From Lentzea cavernae (GTDB lineage: Bacteria > Actinomycetota > Actinomycetes > Mycobacteriales > Pseudonocardiaceae), in assembly GCF_014653695.1 (NCBI RefSeq), contig NZ_BNAR01000007.1:248001-312000 (forward strand): 64,000 bases of DNA, read 5' to 3'. The notes under the pieces were generated by a model. The model did not search any database, was not told the DNA's origin, and saw nothing but the letters and a program-made list of their open reading frames with translations. Each line of letters starts with the position of its first letter. The first letter of the stretch is position 1. Positions 16,475-24,139 of the stretch are shown one piece after another. The translations under genes and the position numbers were made by a program.

Positions 16475-18202
16475 ATGTCAACTCCCGTGGCGACGGCGGG
16501 AAACGATTCCCCGAGGTTGCGCGACGACACGACCCGCTTCCTCTGCGGAGCCGCTCACCGCGACGAGGAGTTCGCGGACTCGGCCATTCGCGAGTACCTG
16601 GTGGAGGCCACTCGGTCGATTCCGCGGTCGCCGGGCGTCAACTCCGGCGCGGTGTTGCGGGAGGCGGTGGCGGCGCGTACGCGGCGCAAGGTGCGCGACG
16701 GCGTGCTGCTGGCGTTGGCGTTGCTGGTGCTGTTCGTCGCGAGCGGGACCCTGCTCGGGGTGTGGCTGGTGGTCGCCGTGATCGCGGCGCTCGGGACCGG
16801 GGCGCGGCTGGCGCTGAACCGGCCTCGGCGGGGGACGCCGCACTCGCGCGGGCCGGTCGTGCTCGGCGTGATCGCCAGCGCGATCGCGCTCTTCTTCGTG
16901 CTGTACAAGTACATCGCCGAGATCGAAGCCGCCGACAGGTACTCCAGCAGGTACTGCAGGCCCAGGTACGAGGAATGCGCGCAGGACAGCAGCGGCGCCT
17001 CGCTCGCGGTCTTGATCATCGCGATCGCACTGATCTTCGGGGTGTTGCTGGCGGACCGGGTGGTGACGTGGCTGCTGATCACGAAGAGCTTCCGGCGCGC
17101 CGGGTTCCGCACCAGCCGGGGCGAGCAGGAGCTGTGGCGAAACGAGTGGACCACCCGAAGGCTTGGGCACTCGAGCTACGCCGAAGCGCTCGCGCTCTAC
17201 ACGATCGACGAAGAAGACGAGCCTGACGACGCGGACGACGCTCAGGTGATCGTCTACCACGGTTATCGCCCGTTCGTCGGCTCCGGCACGATGTTCGAGC
17301 CGTGGTCCATGGCGCTGCCCCTCAAGCCGGCCGGGGACGGGACCGGCGCGCCACTGCCCGGGTTCGCGCTGCCGGAGCTCTACGACGCCATCACGGCCGA
17401 GCTGGTCAAGACGGGTCGTTCGCCGTCTCTGTCGCCGGGTCACCGGCTGAGCGAGCTGAAGACCGGTGACCGCGTCGTCATCTCCTCGGTCGAGCTGATC
17501 GACCACGTCGAGGACGCCGAGGCGCGGATCGTGTTGCCGGACAAGGACCACTCGCCGCAGACGGCGGTGCGCAGGTCCGTTGTGGACGATCTGATCGCCA
17601 GGCCGATGGAGTGGATGCGCTACTTCCGCTCGTTCCAGGTCGAGACGTGGGACCGCGACGTCGTCGTCTCCGCCTACCTGACCTTCGGGCTCGACGAGCA
17701 GATGCTCTACGTCGAGTGGACGCCCTGCATCCTGTACCCGATCCGCGCCGAGCACCGCAAGATCGACGTGCTGCCCGCGCAGTCGCTGAGGCCGTTCCTC
17801 GACGCGGTCGTCGACCTGCTGAAGTTCCCGATGTCGGTGCCGAAGCGGTTCGCCACGGCGTTCGGCTGGATGCGCCCGATCCACCAGGCCGAGGGCACGT
17901 TCGTCGCGGAGCGGTACGGCGCCAGCACCAGCCTGCGCGAGCTGGCGAGCATGAGCCAGGTCGACAACTACTTCCAGCTCACCGACGTCGAGCGCTACGT
18001 CAAGGTGCTGGAGTCACGGCTGTTGCGCACGCTGGGCGAGTTCCTGGAGAGCAAGGGCATCTCGGTCACCGAGTTCATGGAACAGGCCATGCAGGTGACG
18101 AGCAACAACGTCCACATCACCGGTCCGGTGATCTCCAGCAACATCGGCACGACCGGCAGAGCGCGCACGGGCAAGGCCAACGTGGGCAAGGGGAACTCGT
18201 GA
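16475..18202 (+). CDS. Polytopic membrane protein with C-terminal GPVI-type motif
   Basis: A 575-residue protein of unknown function. Four membrane helices are likely at about 75-95, 96-113, 127-147 and 176-197; the loop at 150-175 has two Cys (RYCRPRYEECAQ) and is probably outside. The following 375 residues are soluble: an acidic linker, then IVYHGYRPFVGSGTMFEPW, a mixed alpha/beta region, and TSLRELASMSQVDNYFQLTD before a helix. The end carries NVHITGPVISSNIGTTGRAR, a beta-like motif also found at the start of the next gene's product. The ATG at 16475 is preferred, though a GTG at 16463 is in frame. The stop overlaps the next start by 4 bp. I recognise no domain. Confidence 0.7.
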   Translation: MSTPVATAGNDSPRLRDDTTRFLCGAAHRDEEFADSAIREYLVEATRSIPRSPGVNSGAVLREAVAARTRRKVRDGVLLALALLVLFVASGTLLGVWLVVAVIAALGTGARLALNRPRRGTPHSRGPVVLGVIASAIALFFVLYKYIAEIEAADRYSSRYCRPRYEECAQDSSGASLAVLIIAIALIFGVLLADRVVTWLLITKSFRRAGFRTSRGEQELWRNEWTTRRLGHSSYAEALALYTIDEEDEPDDADDAQVIVYHGYRPFVGSGTMFEPWSMALPLKPAGDGTGAPLPGFALPELYDAITAELVKTGRSPSLSPGHRLSELKTGDRVVISSVELIDHVEDAEARIVLPDKDHSPQTAVRRSVVDDLIARPMEWMRYFRSFQVETWDRDVVVSAYLTFGLDEQMLYVEWTPCILYPIRAEHRKIDVLPAQSLRPFLDAVVDLLKFPMSVPKRFATAFGWMRPIHQAEGTFVAERYGASTSLRELASMSQVDNYFQLTDVERYVKVLESRLLRTLGEFLESKGISVTEFMEQAMQVTSNNVHITGPVISSNIGTTGRARTGKANVGKGNS

Positions 18203-18522
18203 ACGAGCGCAACTTCGAGATCCAGGGTCCGGTGATCGGCAGCAACGTCGGCACCAGCGGCCGCGCCAGGACCGGGGACGTCCACATCGGACACATCAAG
18301 GACGTGAGCACCGTGCTGCGGCTGCTCGACGAGCTGCGCGAGGACCTGAACGAGGCCCAGGCGCCCACGACCACCATCGAGGCGGTGGACGACCTCCGCG
18401 CGGAAGCCCGCAAACCCAAGCCCAGCAAGGACGTCGCGGACCACCTGATGGACAAGCTGGCGGACCGCGGTCTCGGCCAGCAGATGAAGGACCTGTCGAA
18501 GGCCTTCGACTCCCTGTTCTAG
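18199..18522 (+). CDS. Small partner protein sharing the GPVI motif
   Basis: A 107-residue protein starting GTG at 18199, overlapping the upstream stop (GTGA). Residues 5-32 (FEIQGPVIGSNVGTSGRART, then GDVHIGHI) copy the motif at the end of the membrane protein before it: GPVI, SN, GT, GRARTG and a final VxxG are shared. The rest is helical and charged (LRLLDELREDLNEAQ, then a Lys/Ala-rich stretch and QQMKDLSKAFDSLF). The shared beta-like tag suggests the two products pair edge to edge or bind the same thing. Convergent with prmC, 6 bp between stops. Confidence 0.7.
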   Translation: MNERNFEIQGPVIGSNVGTSGRARTGDVHIGHIKDVSTVLRLLDELREDLNEAQAPTTTIEAVDDLRAEARKPKPSKDVADHLMDKLADRGLGQQMKDLSKAFDSLF

Positions 18523-18528
18523 GGAGAG

Positions 18529-19407
18529 CTACCCGACCCTGCGGGCGGTCGCGAACCTCGGCCGCCCCGCCAGGTCGGCGTGGTCGGCGACGTCCGTGAG
18601 CACCCGGCGCGCGGCCAGCAGCGCCGGCACGGACTCCCCCTGGGTGTCGTCGTGCTCGATGCCGACGGAACCGCCGGGCTTCAACCAGCGCGCAGCAGCC
18701 CACACGACGTGCCGGATGACGTCCAGCCCGTCGGCGCCGGAGAACACCGCGTGGTGCGGGTCGTGCTCACCGACCTCGGGCTGCACAGGAGTTCCCTCCG
18801 GCACATAAGGCGGATTGCACACCACGAGGTCCACCTGACCGTCCAGATCGGACAGCAGCGACGGGTCGGTGGCGTCCCCGAAGTGCAGCTTGATCGGGGT
18901 GTCGCCCGCGGCCACCCGCGCGTCGGCGTTGCGGCGCGTCCAGGCAAGCGCTTGCGGATCGATCTCCACCGCGTGCACCACGGCGTCCGGACGGGCGGCC
19001 GCGATGGACAACGCCAGCGCACCCGTCCCCGTGCAGAGGTCCACGACGACCGGCGACGACACACCGGCCAGCGCCTTCAGACCCCACTCCATCAGCAGCT
19101 CGGTCTCGGGCCGCGGCACGAACACCCCGGGCCCGACCTCGACGGAGATGGCGCCCATCGGGGCCCAGCCGAGGATGTGCTGCAACGGGATCCGCGAGGC
19201 GCGGACCCGCACGAGCTTGTGCAGCTGGTCGATCACCGACGGGTCGACCAGCGGGATGAGCGGCAGCCGTCCGCGCTCGACGCCGAGCACGTGCGCGGCC
19301 AGGTACTCCGCGTCGACGCGCGGACTGTCCACGCCCGCCTCGGCGAGGATCTTGGCCGCCTCGGACACGGCGAGGCGGAGCGGCTGCCGGTTCATCGTCG
19401 AAGACAT
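18529..19407 (-). CDS. prmC: Peptide chain release factor N5-glutamine methyltransferase
   Basis: Methylates the glutamine of the GGQ motif in release factors using S-adenosylmethionine, raising termination efficiency. The 292-residue protein has the N-terminal helical domain (about 1-85) and a Rossmann methyltransferase domain with VVDLCTGTGALALSIA. The catalytic CNPPYVPEG lies near residue 195. An ATG at 19395 (MNRQPLRL) is an alternative start. Its substrate gene prfA is nearby but separated by two inserted genes. Confidence 0.95.
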   Translation of the reverse strand: MSSTMNRQPLRLAVSEAAKILAEAGVDSPRVDAEYLAAHVLGVERGRLPLIPLVDPSVIDQLHKLVRVRASRIPLQHILGWAPMGAISVEVGPGVFVPRPETELLMEWGLKALAGVSSPVVVDLCTGTGALALSIAAARPDAVVHAVEIDPQALAWTRRNADARVAAGDTPIKLHFGDATDPSLLSDLDGQVDLVVCNPPYVPEGTPVQPEVGEHDPHHAVFSGADGLDVIRHVVWAAARWLKPGGSVGIEHDDTQGESVPALLAARRVLTDVADHADLAGRPRFATARRVG

Positions 19408-19422
19408 CGGGAAGAAGCTATC

Positions 19423-20808
19423 TCAGAAGTTGATCATGTGCCCGGCCAGGCCGTGCACCGCTTCCTTGACGGCCTCCGACAGCGTCGGGTGCGCGTGGAC
19501 GTTGCGCGCGACCTCGTGGACGGTGAGGTCCCACTGCTGCGCCAGCGTGAGCTCGGGCAGCAGCTCGGTCGCCTCGGGGCCGATGATGTGGCCGCCGAGC
19601 AGCTCGCCGTGCTTGCCGTCGCTGATCAGCTTCACGAAACCGCCGGGCTCGGCCAGGCCGTGCGCCTTGCCGTTCGCGGTGAACGGGAACTTCGAGACCT
19701 GGACGTCGAAGCCCTTCTCGCGCGCCTGCTTCTCCGTGTAGCCGAACGAGGCGATCTGCGGCTGGCAGAACGTCGCCCGCGGGATCATCACGTAGTCGAG
19801 CTCCATGGTCTCGGCGCCCGCGATGGTCTCCGAGGCGATGATGCCCATGGACTCGGCGGTGTGCGCGAGCATCAGCTTCGCGGTGACGTCGCCGATGGCG
19901 AAGATGTGCGGCACGTTGGTGCGGCCGCGGCCGTCGATGTCGATGGCACCGCGGTCGGTCAGCTTCACGCCGGTGTTCTCGAGGCCGTAGCCCTCGACGC
20001 GCGGCACGAAACCGATGGCCTGCATGACCTTGTCGGCCTCGAGGACCTCCTCGGCACCGTTCTTCGACACGGTGACGCGGACCTTCGGGCCGGACTCGTC
20101 GATCGACTCGACGCGGGTGCCGAGGCGCACGTCGACGCCCAGCTTCTTGTAGCGCTTGAAGAGCTCGGCGGAGACCTCGTCGTCCTCGAGCGGCACCATG
20201 CGGTCGAGGAACTCGACGATGGTGACCTTCACGCCGTAGTTGTGCATGACGTACGCGAACTCGACGCCGATCGCGCCCGCGCCGGCGATGATGATCGACT
20301 CGGGCAGGTCCTCGGTCATGATCTGCTCTTCGTAGGTCACGACGCGGTCGGACTTCTGCGTGTTCGGCAGCATCCGGGTCGTGGCGCCCACGGCGATGAT
20401 CGCGTGGCCGAAGGTGATCGTCTCGTCCCCGACGGTCAGGGTGTGGTCGTCGGTGAAGTTGGCCCACCCGTTGTACTCGGTGATGCCGTTCTTCTTCATG
20501 AGGAAGTGCACGCCCTTGACGCGCCCGTCCGCGACCTTGCGGCTGCGCTGCCACGCCGCGCTGTAGTCGAAGCTGACGGTGCCCTCGACCTTGATGCCGA
20601 ACGTCTTCTGCTCGTGCGTGAAGAGGTGCGCCAGCTCGGCGTTGCGCAGGAGTGCCTTCGACGGGATGCAGCCCACGTTCAGGCAGACACCGCCCCAGTA
20701 CTTCTCCTCCACGACGGCGGTCTTCAGCCCGAGCTGAGCCGCACGGATCGCGGCGACGTACCCGCCGGGACCCGCACCCACGACGACGACATCAAAGTGT
20801 GCGCTCAT
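19423..20808 (-). CDS. lpdA: Dihydrolipoyl dehydrogenase (lipoamide dehydrogenase)
   Basis: FAD-dependent E3 subunit that reoxidises dihydrolipoamide with NAD+ in 2-oxoacid dehydrogenase complexes. About 461 residues. The FAD-binding start is [16 protein letters not shown], the redox disulfide lies in [16 protein letters not shown], an NAD-binding repeat is [16 protein letters not shown], and the dimer-interface end has [13 protein letters not shown], whose His/Glu pair is catalytic in the family. ATG at 20808 is preferred over GTG at 20814 because GGG lies about 8 bases upstream. Dehydrogenase E1/E2 genes are not nearby. The gene is inserted between prmC and prfA, not part of the usual order. 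Confidence 0.94.
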   Translation of the reverse strand: MSAHFDVVVVGAGPGGYVAAIRAAQLGLKTAVVEEKYWGGVCLNVGCIPSKALLRNAELAHLFTHEQKTFGIKVEGTVSFDYSAAWQRSRKVADGRVKGVHFLMKKNGITEYNGWANFTDDHTLTVGDETITFGHAIIAVGATTRMLPNTQKSDRVVTYEEQIMTEDLPESIIIAGAGAIGVEFAYVMHNYGVKVTIVEFLDRMVPLEDDEVSAELFKRYKKLGVDVRLGTRVESIDESGPKVRVTVSKNGAEEVLEADKVMQAIGFVPRVEGYGLENTGVKLTDRGAIDIDGRGRTNVPHIFAIGDVTAKLMLAHTAESMGIIASETIAGAETMELDYVMIPRATFCQPQIASFGYTEKQAREKGFDVQVSKFPFTANGKAHGLAEPGGFVKLISDGKHGELLGGHIIGPEATELLPELTLAQQWDLTVHEVARNVHAHPTLSEAVKEAVHGLAGHMINF

Positions 20809-20817
20809 GAGCACACC

Positions 20818-22026
20818 CTAGGTCCCGAGCTGCTCGCGCAAGAACTCAACCGTCCGTTTCCAGGCGTCCGCCCGCGCGTGTGCGGTGGCCTGCGGCGAAC
20901 CGCCACCCGAGAAGGTGACACCGGGCCCCGGATAGGTCACGTCGGTGGCCGGCCGGTGCGGCGGGCCCGCGATCAGGTGTCCTGCCTCGGGATACACGAC
21001 GTGCTCGTGCGGGAACGTGTGCTCGTGGTCCTTCAACCGTCGCATCGCGACGTCGCTCAGCTCGGTGCTGGGCCATCCGTCGTCCTGTCCGGACGAGATG
21101 AGCAACACACCGCCCGCGATGCGTTCGACGGGGATCTCCGCGTCCTCCGCGATGCCGTCCTCGGTGCTGAACGCGAGCCTGAGCGGCACCGGTTCGCCGT
21201 TGACCATCTTGGACCGCAGCTCGTCGCCGATCTCGTAGGGCAGGTACGGCAGCGGCTCGCCCTTGAGCGTCCACGACGCCGCCTCGTGCGAGAGCTTCTG
21301 CAACAGGTTGGCGCCGGGCCCGATCGCCTGGGTGACCACGCCGCTGCCGACCACGCTCACGACCGCGCTGACCTGCGGGAACGTGGCGGCGACGAGCAAC
21401 GCCAGCTCACCGCCGCGCGACCCGCCGACGACGCCGATCTCGCCCGCGTGGTCGGACAGGAAGTCGATCGCCTTGCCGAAGTACTCCAGCGGCACGTCCT
21501 CGAGGTGCTCCGGCAGGCCCTCCATGCCGAAGTAGCCGAGGGCGAGCGTGACGAACCCGTGCGCGGCCAGCAGCGCCGCGTCGGTCTCGTGGACACCGCC
21601 CTCGGACCCGCCGAGGACGATGACGCCCGACAGCTCGCCTCCGTCGTCCTCAGGGGCGAACAGCGTGCCGACCAGCCCGCTTTCCCGGACCTCCAGCCGC
21701 TCGACGCCCTCGGGGAGCTCCTGCCGTTCCAGAACGCGGTCTCCCACGCCCTCGACCGAGATGACCGCTGGGCCGGCCTTGCCGCCTGTGCGTTCCAACG
21801 ACCAGAACAGCCCCATCGGGTCGACACCGCGATAGCTGCCCTCGATCGGTGCGTGCCTTGTGAGGTCTACGACACCACGGTCGTCGGCCTCGAACACGGC
21901 ACGAGAAGCGCGATCACCCGTGGAGAGTTGCACGGTGATCGTCTGGCCGGGTTTCAGGCCGGAGACGAGCACGTCGACCGGGTGGTCGAGAGGCGCTGTC
22001 TGCGGATCTACCAGGATCTCGGCCAC
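20818..22026 (-). CDS. Acyl-CoA thioesterase/BAAT-family alpha/beta hydrolase
   Basis: About 402 residues, resembling the acyl-CoA thioester hydrolase/bile acid-CoA amino acid acyltransferase family. The N-terminal beta-sandwich (about 1-115) contains VDVLVSGLKPGQTITVQLST and GVDPMGLFWSL. The C-terminal alpha/beta hydrolase domain has the elbow GVVGGSRGGELALLVA, with Ser as nucleophile. The likely acid and His are in SSGQDDGWPS and YPEAGHLIAGP. The GTG at 22026 after GGGAGGGG is the start; a longer reading frame would run through the prfA stop region. 22 bp after prfA and 9 bp before lpdA. The substrate is unknown. Confidence 0.82.
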   Translation of the reverse strand: MAEILVDPQTAPLDHPVDVLVSGLKPGQTITVQLSTGDRASRAVFEADDRGVVDLTRHAPIEGSYRGVDPMGLFWSLERTGGKAGPAVISVEGVGDRVLERQELPEGVERLEVRESGLVGTLFAPEDDGGELSGVIVLGGSEGGVHETDAALLAAHGFVTLALGYFGMEGLPEHLEDVPLEYFGKAIDFLSDHAGEIGVVGGSRGGELALLVAATFPQVSAVVSVVGSGVVTQAIGPGANLLQKLSHEAASWTLKGEPLPYLPYEIGDELRSKMVNGEPVPLRLAFSTEDGIAEDAEIPVERIAGGVLLISSGQDDGWPSTELSDVAMRRLKDHEHTFPHEHVVYPEAGHLIAGPPHRPATDVTYPGPGVTFSGGGSPQATAHARADAWKRTVEFLREQLGT

Positions 22027-22048
22027 AACGCGCCCCTCCCACGTCGGA

Positions 22049-23113
22049 TTACCCGCCTGCGAGCCGTTCTGCCCGGTCAGCGGCGGCGAGTGCGTCCACC
22101 ACCGCGTCCAGGTCCCCGTCGAGCACCTGGTCCAGGTTATGCGCTTTGTACCCAACCCGGTGATCGGAGATGCGTGATTCGGGGAAGTTGTAGGTCCTCA
22201 CCCGTTCACTGCGGTCAACGGTGCGGATCTGGGTGCGCCGGGCGTCCGACTGCTCCTGCGCCTTCTGCTCCTCGGCGAGCGCGACGAGCCGGCTCTGCAG
22301 CACCTGCATGGCGCGGGCCTTGTTCTGCAGCTGGCTGCGCTCGTTCTGGCAGGACGTGACGATGCCCGTGGGCAGGTGGGTGATGCGGACCGCGGAGTCG
22401 GTGGTGTTGACCGACTGGCCGCCCTTGCCGGACGACCGGTAGACGTCGATCCGCAGGTCCTTCTCGTCGATCTCGACCGCGGTGGTCTCCTCGGTCTCGG
22501 GGAAGACCAGGACGCCGGCGGCGGAGGTGTGGATGCGCCCCTGCGACTCGGTCACGGGCACGCGCTGCACCCGGTGCACGCCGCCCTCCCACTTCAGCCG
22601 GCTCCACACGCCGTCCGGGGTCGTCGCCTTGGCCTTGATGGCCACCGTGACGTCCTTGAACCCGCCGAGGTCGGAGTCGGTGCCGTCGAGCATCTCGACC
22701 TTCCAGCCGTGACGCTCCGCATACCGCGTGTACATGCGCAGCAGGTCGCCCGCGAACAGCGCGGACTCCTCGCCGCCCTCGCCGGACTTGATCTCCAGCA
22801 GCACGTCGTCGCCGTCGTGCGGGTCGCGCGGCAGCAGCAGTTCGGTGAGCTTCTCCTCCAGCTTGGGGAGCTGCTCCTCGATCTGCTCGACCTCCTCCTG
22901 GAACCCCTTGTCCTCGGCCGCGAGCTCCTTGGCGGCCTCGAGGTCGCTCTTGGCCTGCTCGATGTCCCTCGCCGTCTTCACGATGGGCCCGAGCGCGGCG
23001 TACCGCTTGCCGAGCTTGCGCGCTCCTGCCTGGTCAGCGTGCACGGAGGGGTCGGCGAGCTTCTTCTCCAGCTCGTCGTACTCGGCGAGCAAGCTGTCCA
23101 GCGACTGCGACAC
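22049..23113 (-). CDS. prfA: Peptide chain release factor 1
   Basis: Reads UAA/UAG stop codons and releases the peptide. The 354-residue protein starts GTG at 23113 ([19 protein letters not shown]) right after AGGAG. The hydrolysis motif [16 protein letters not shown] holds the GGQ that prmC methylates. The stop-recognition loop is just upstream in the fold, and the basic end reads [20 protein letters not shown]. Length is normal. An upstream extension in the same frame overlaps the rpmE region and is rejected. Confidence 0.97.
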   Translation of the reverse strand: MSQSLDSLLAEYDELEKKLADPSVHADQAGARKLGKRYAALGPIVKTARDIEQAKSDLEAAKELAAEDKGFQEEVEQIEEQLPKLEEKLTELLLPRDPHDGDDVLLEIKSGEGGEESALFAGDLLRMYTRYAERHGWKVEMLDGTDSDLGGFKDVTVAIKAKATTPDGVWSRLKWEGGVHRVQRVPVTESQGRIHTSAAGVLVFPETEETTAVEIDEKDLRIDVYRSSGKGGQSVNTTDSAVRITHLPTGIVTSCQNERSQLQNKARAMQVLQSRLVALAEEQKAQEQSDARRTQIRTVDRSERVRTYNFPESRISDHRVGYKAHNLDQVLDGDLDAVVDALAAADRAERLAGG

Positions 23114-23201
23114 GTCTCCTGCTTTCGGTTCGGGGTTCCCTGGAAACGACGACGGCGCCCGCCCCAGCCTCGTGAGGCCGGGTCGAGCGCCGTGAAAGCA
23201 G

Positions 23202-23414
23202 CTACTTGCTGCGCTTGCCGTAACGCGCCTCGAAGCGCGCGACGCGACCGCCGGTGTCCAGGATGCGCTGCTTGCCCGTGTAGAACGGGTGGCAGTTAGA
23301 GCACATTTCAACGCGAACCTCGGACGCCGAGGTGGTGCTGCGCGTGGTGAACGCGTTGCCGCAGCTGCAGGTCACTTCGGTGACCGTGTACTCGGGGTGG
23401 ATGCCAGTCTTCAA
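23202..23414 (-). CDS. rpmE: 50S ribosomal protein L31 (zinc-binding type)
   Basis: A 70-residue ribosomal protein. The zinc ligands are visible as CSCG (residues 16-19) and CSNC (37-40), so this is the C+ form; many actinobacteria also carry a zinc-free paralogue used in zinc starvation. It begins [16 protein letters not shown] and ends EARYGKRSK. It lies between rho and prfA in the conserved order. Confidence 0.97.
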   Translation of the reverse strand: MKTGIHPEYTVTEVTCSCGNAFTTRSTTSASEVRVEMCSNCHPFYTGKQRILDTGGRVARFEARYGKRSK

Positions 23415-23681
23415 GATCTTGTCCCTTTCAAGGATGGCCGCCGGGTCCCAGTTGGTGAACGGGTGAACCGGAGCCGGACTCGACCATTTAGTTTGCCAGA
23501 CCGTTCAACACGTGCAAAAACGCGGTTGTTCCCCAGGCGTGGTCGTGGCTTATGTCACAGCCGCTTAACCTCGCTGGTACGCCGTTCGGCGCAAGGTGTG
23601 GCCGTTGGGCCAGATGCGGCTCTGTGTTGTTGGACAGCGTCCATCAGACTGTGTGCCGTGTTCTGCACCCTAGAGCGGCCG

Positions 23682-24044
23682 ATGGACCAGCGTGTGTGGC
23701 TGGTCCTGCCGTTCGTGTTCGCCGCCGCGGTGTTCGGCCTGATGGGAGCCGCTGGGCTGCTGACCGGCGCCTGGGCGACGGTGCCGCTGTCGTCCGTGGT
23801 CTCCGGGGCCGGGGTCGCGGTGGCCGCGGCTGTGTCCGGCGGGGTCCGGTGGCGGCGGGCCTGGTCGCGGACCTGGCTCCGATGGCCCTACCTGGGCGCG
23901 GTGCTGGTGCTCGGGGTGGCGGTCGGGGCCGTGGAGGTACCGGCTCTGGCGGCGACCGTGGTGGGGGTGCCGGTTCTGGTGGGGCTGGTGTTCCGGCTGG
24001 TGGTGCAGAACGACGAGAGTCGTCAGACCGCTGGGTGTCGCTGA
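23682..24044 (+). CDS. Small hydrophobic membrane protein, unknown
   Basis: A frame of about 120 residues, MDQRVWLVLPFVFAAAVFGL onward, with three or four membrane helices (about 7-28, 33-52, 70-88 and 91-106) and a short polar tail. It is opposite in direction to its neighbours rpmE and rho. The ATG at 23682 has only a weak ribosome site; a GTG at 23658 is in frame. GC-rich membrane frames can arise by chance, so this is a tentative gene. Confidence 0.45.
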   Translation: MDQRVWLVLPFVFAAAVFGLMGAAGLLTGAWATVPLSSVVSGAGVAVAAAVSGGVRWRRAWSRTWLRWPYLGAVLVLGVAVGAVEVPALAATVVGVPVLVGLVFRLVVQNDESRQTAGCR

Positions 24045-24087
24045 CCCCCCGGTTCTGCTTCGGCATTCGAGTGACTGACATGAAAAA

Positions 24088-24112
24088 GCCCCCGCTGACC
24101 TGCAGCGGGGGC
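24088..24112 (-). terminator. Intrinsic terminator of rho
   Basis: Perfect 10-bp stem (GCCCCCGCTG with CAGCGGGGGC) and a 5-base loop. On the minus strand it is followed by TTTTT. It lies 28 bp past the rho stop codon, so it ends the rho transcript without needing Rho. Confidence 0.85.
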
Positions 24113-24139
24113 CATTTCACGTGAAACTCACACGGGCCG

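Noticed and set aside
18580..22359. 1,259-codon open frame on the plus strand
   Set aside because: It is the antisense shadow of prmC, lpdA and the BAAT gene; composition is Arg/Gly/Val/His-rich without domain motifs, and the minus-strand genes are certain.
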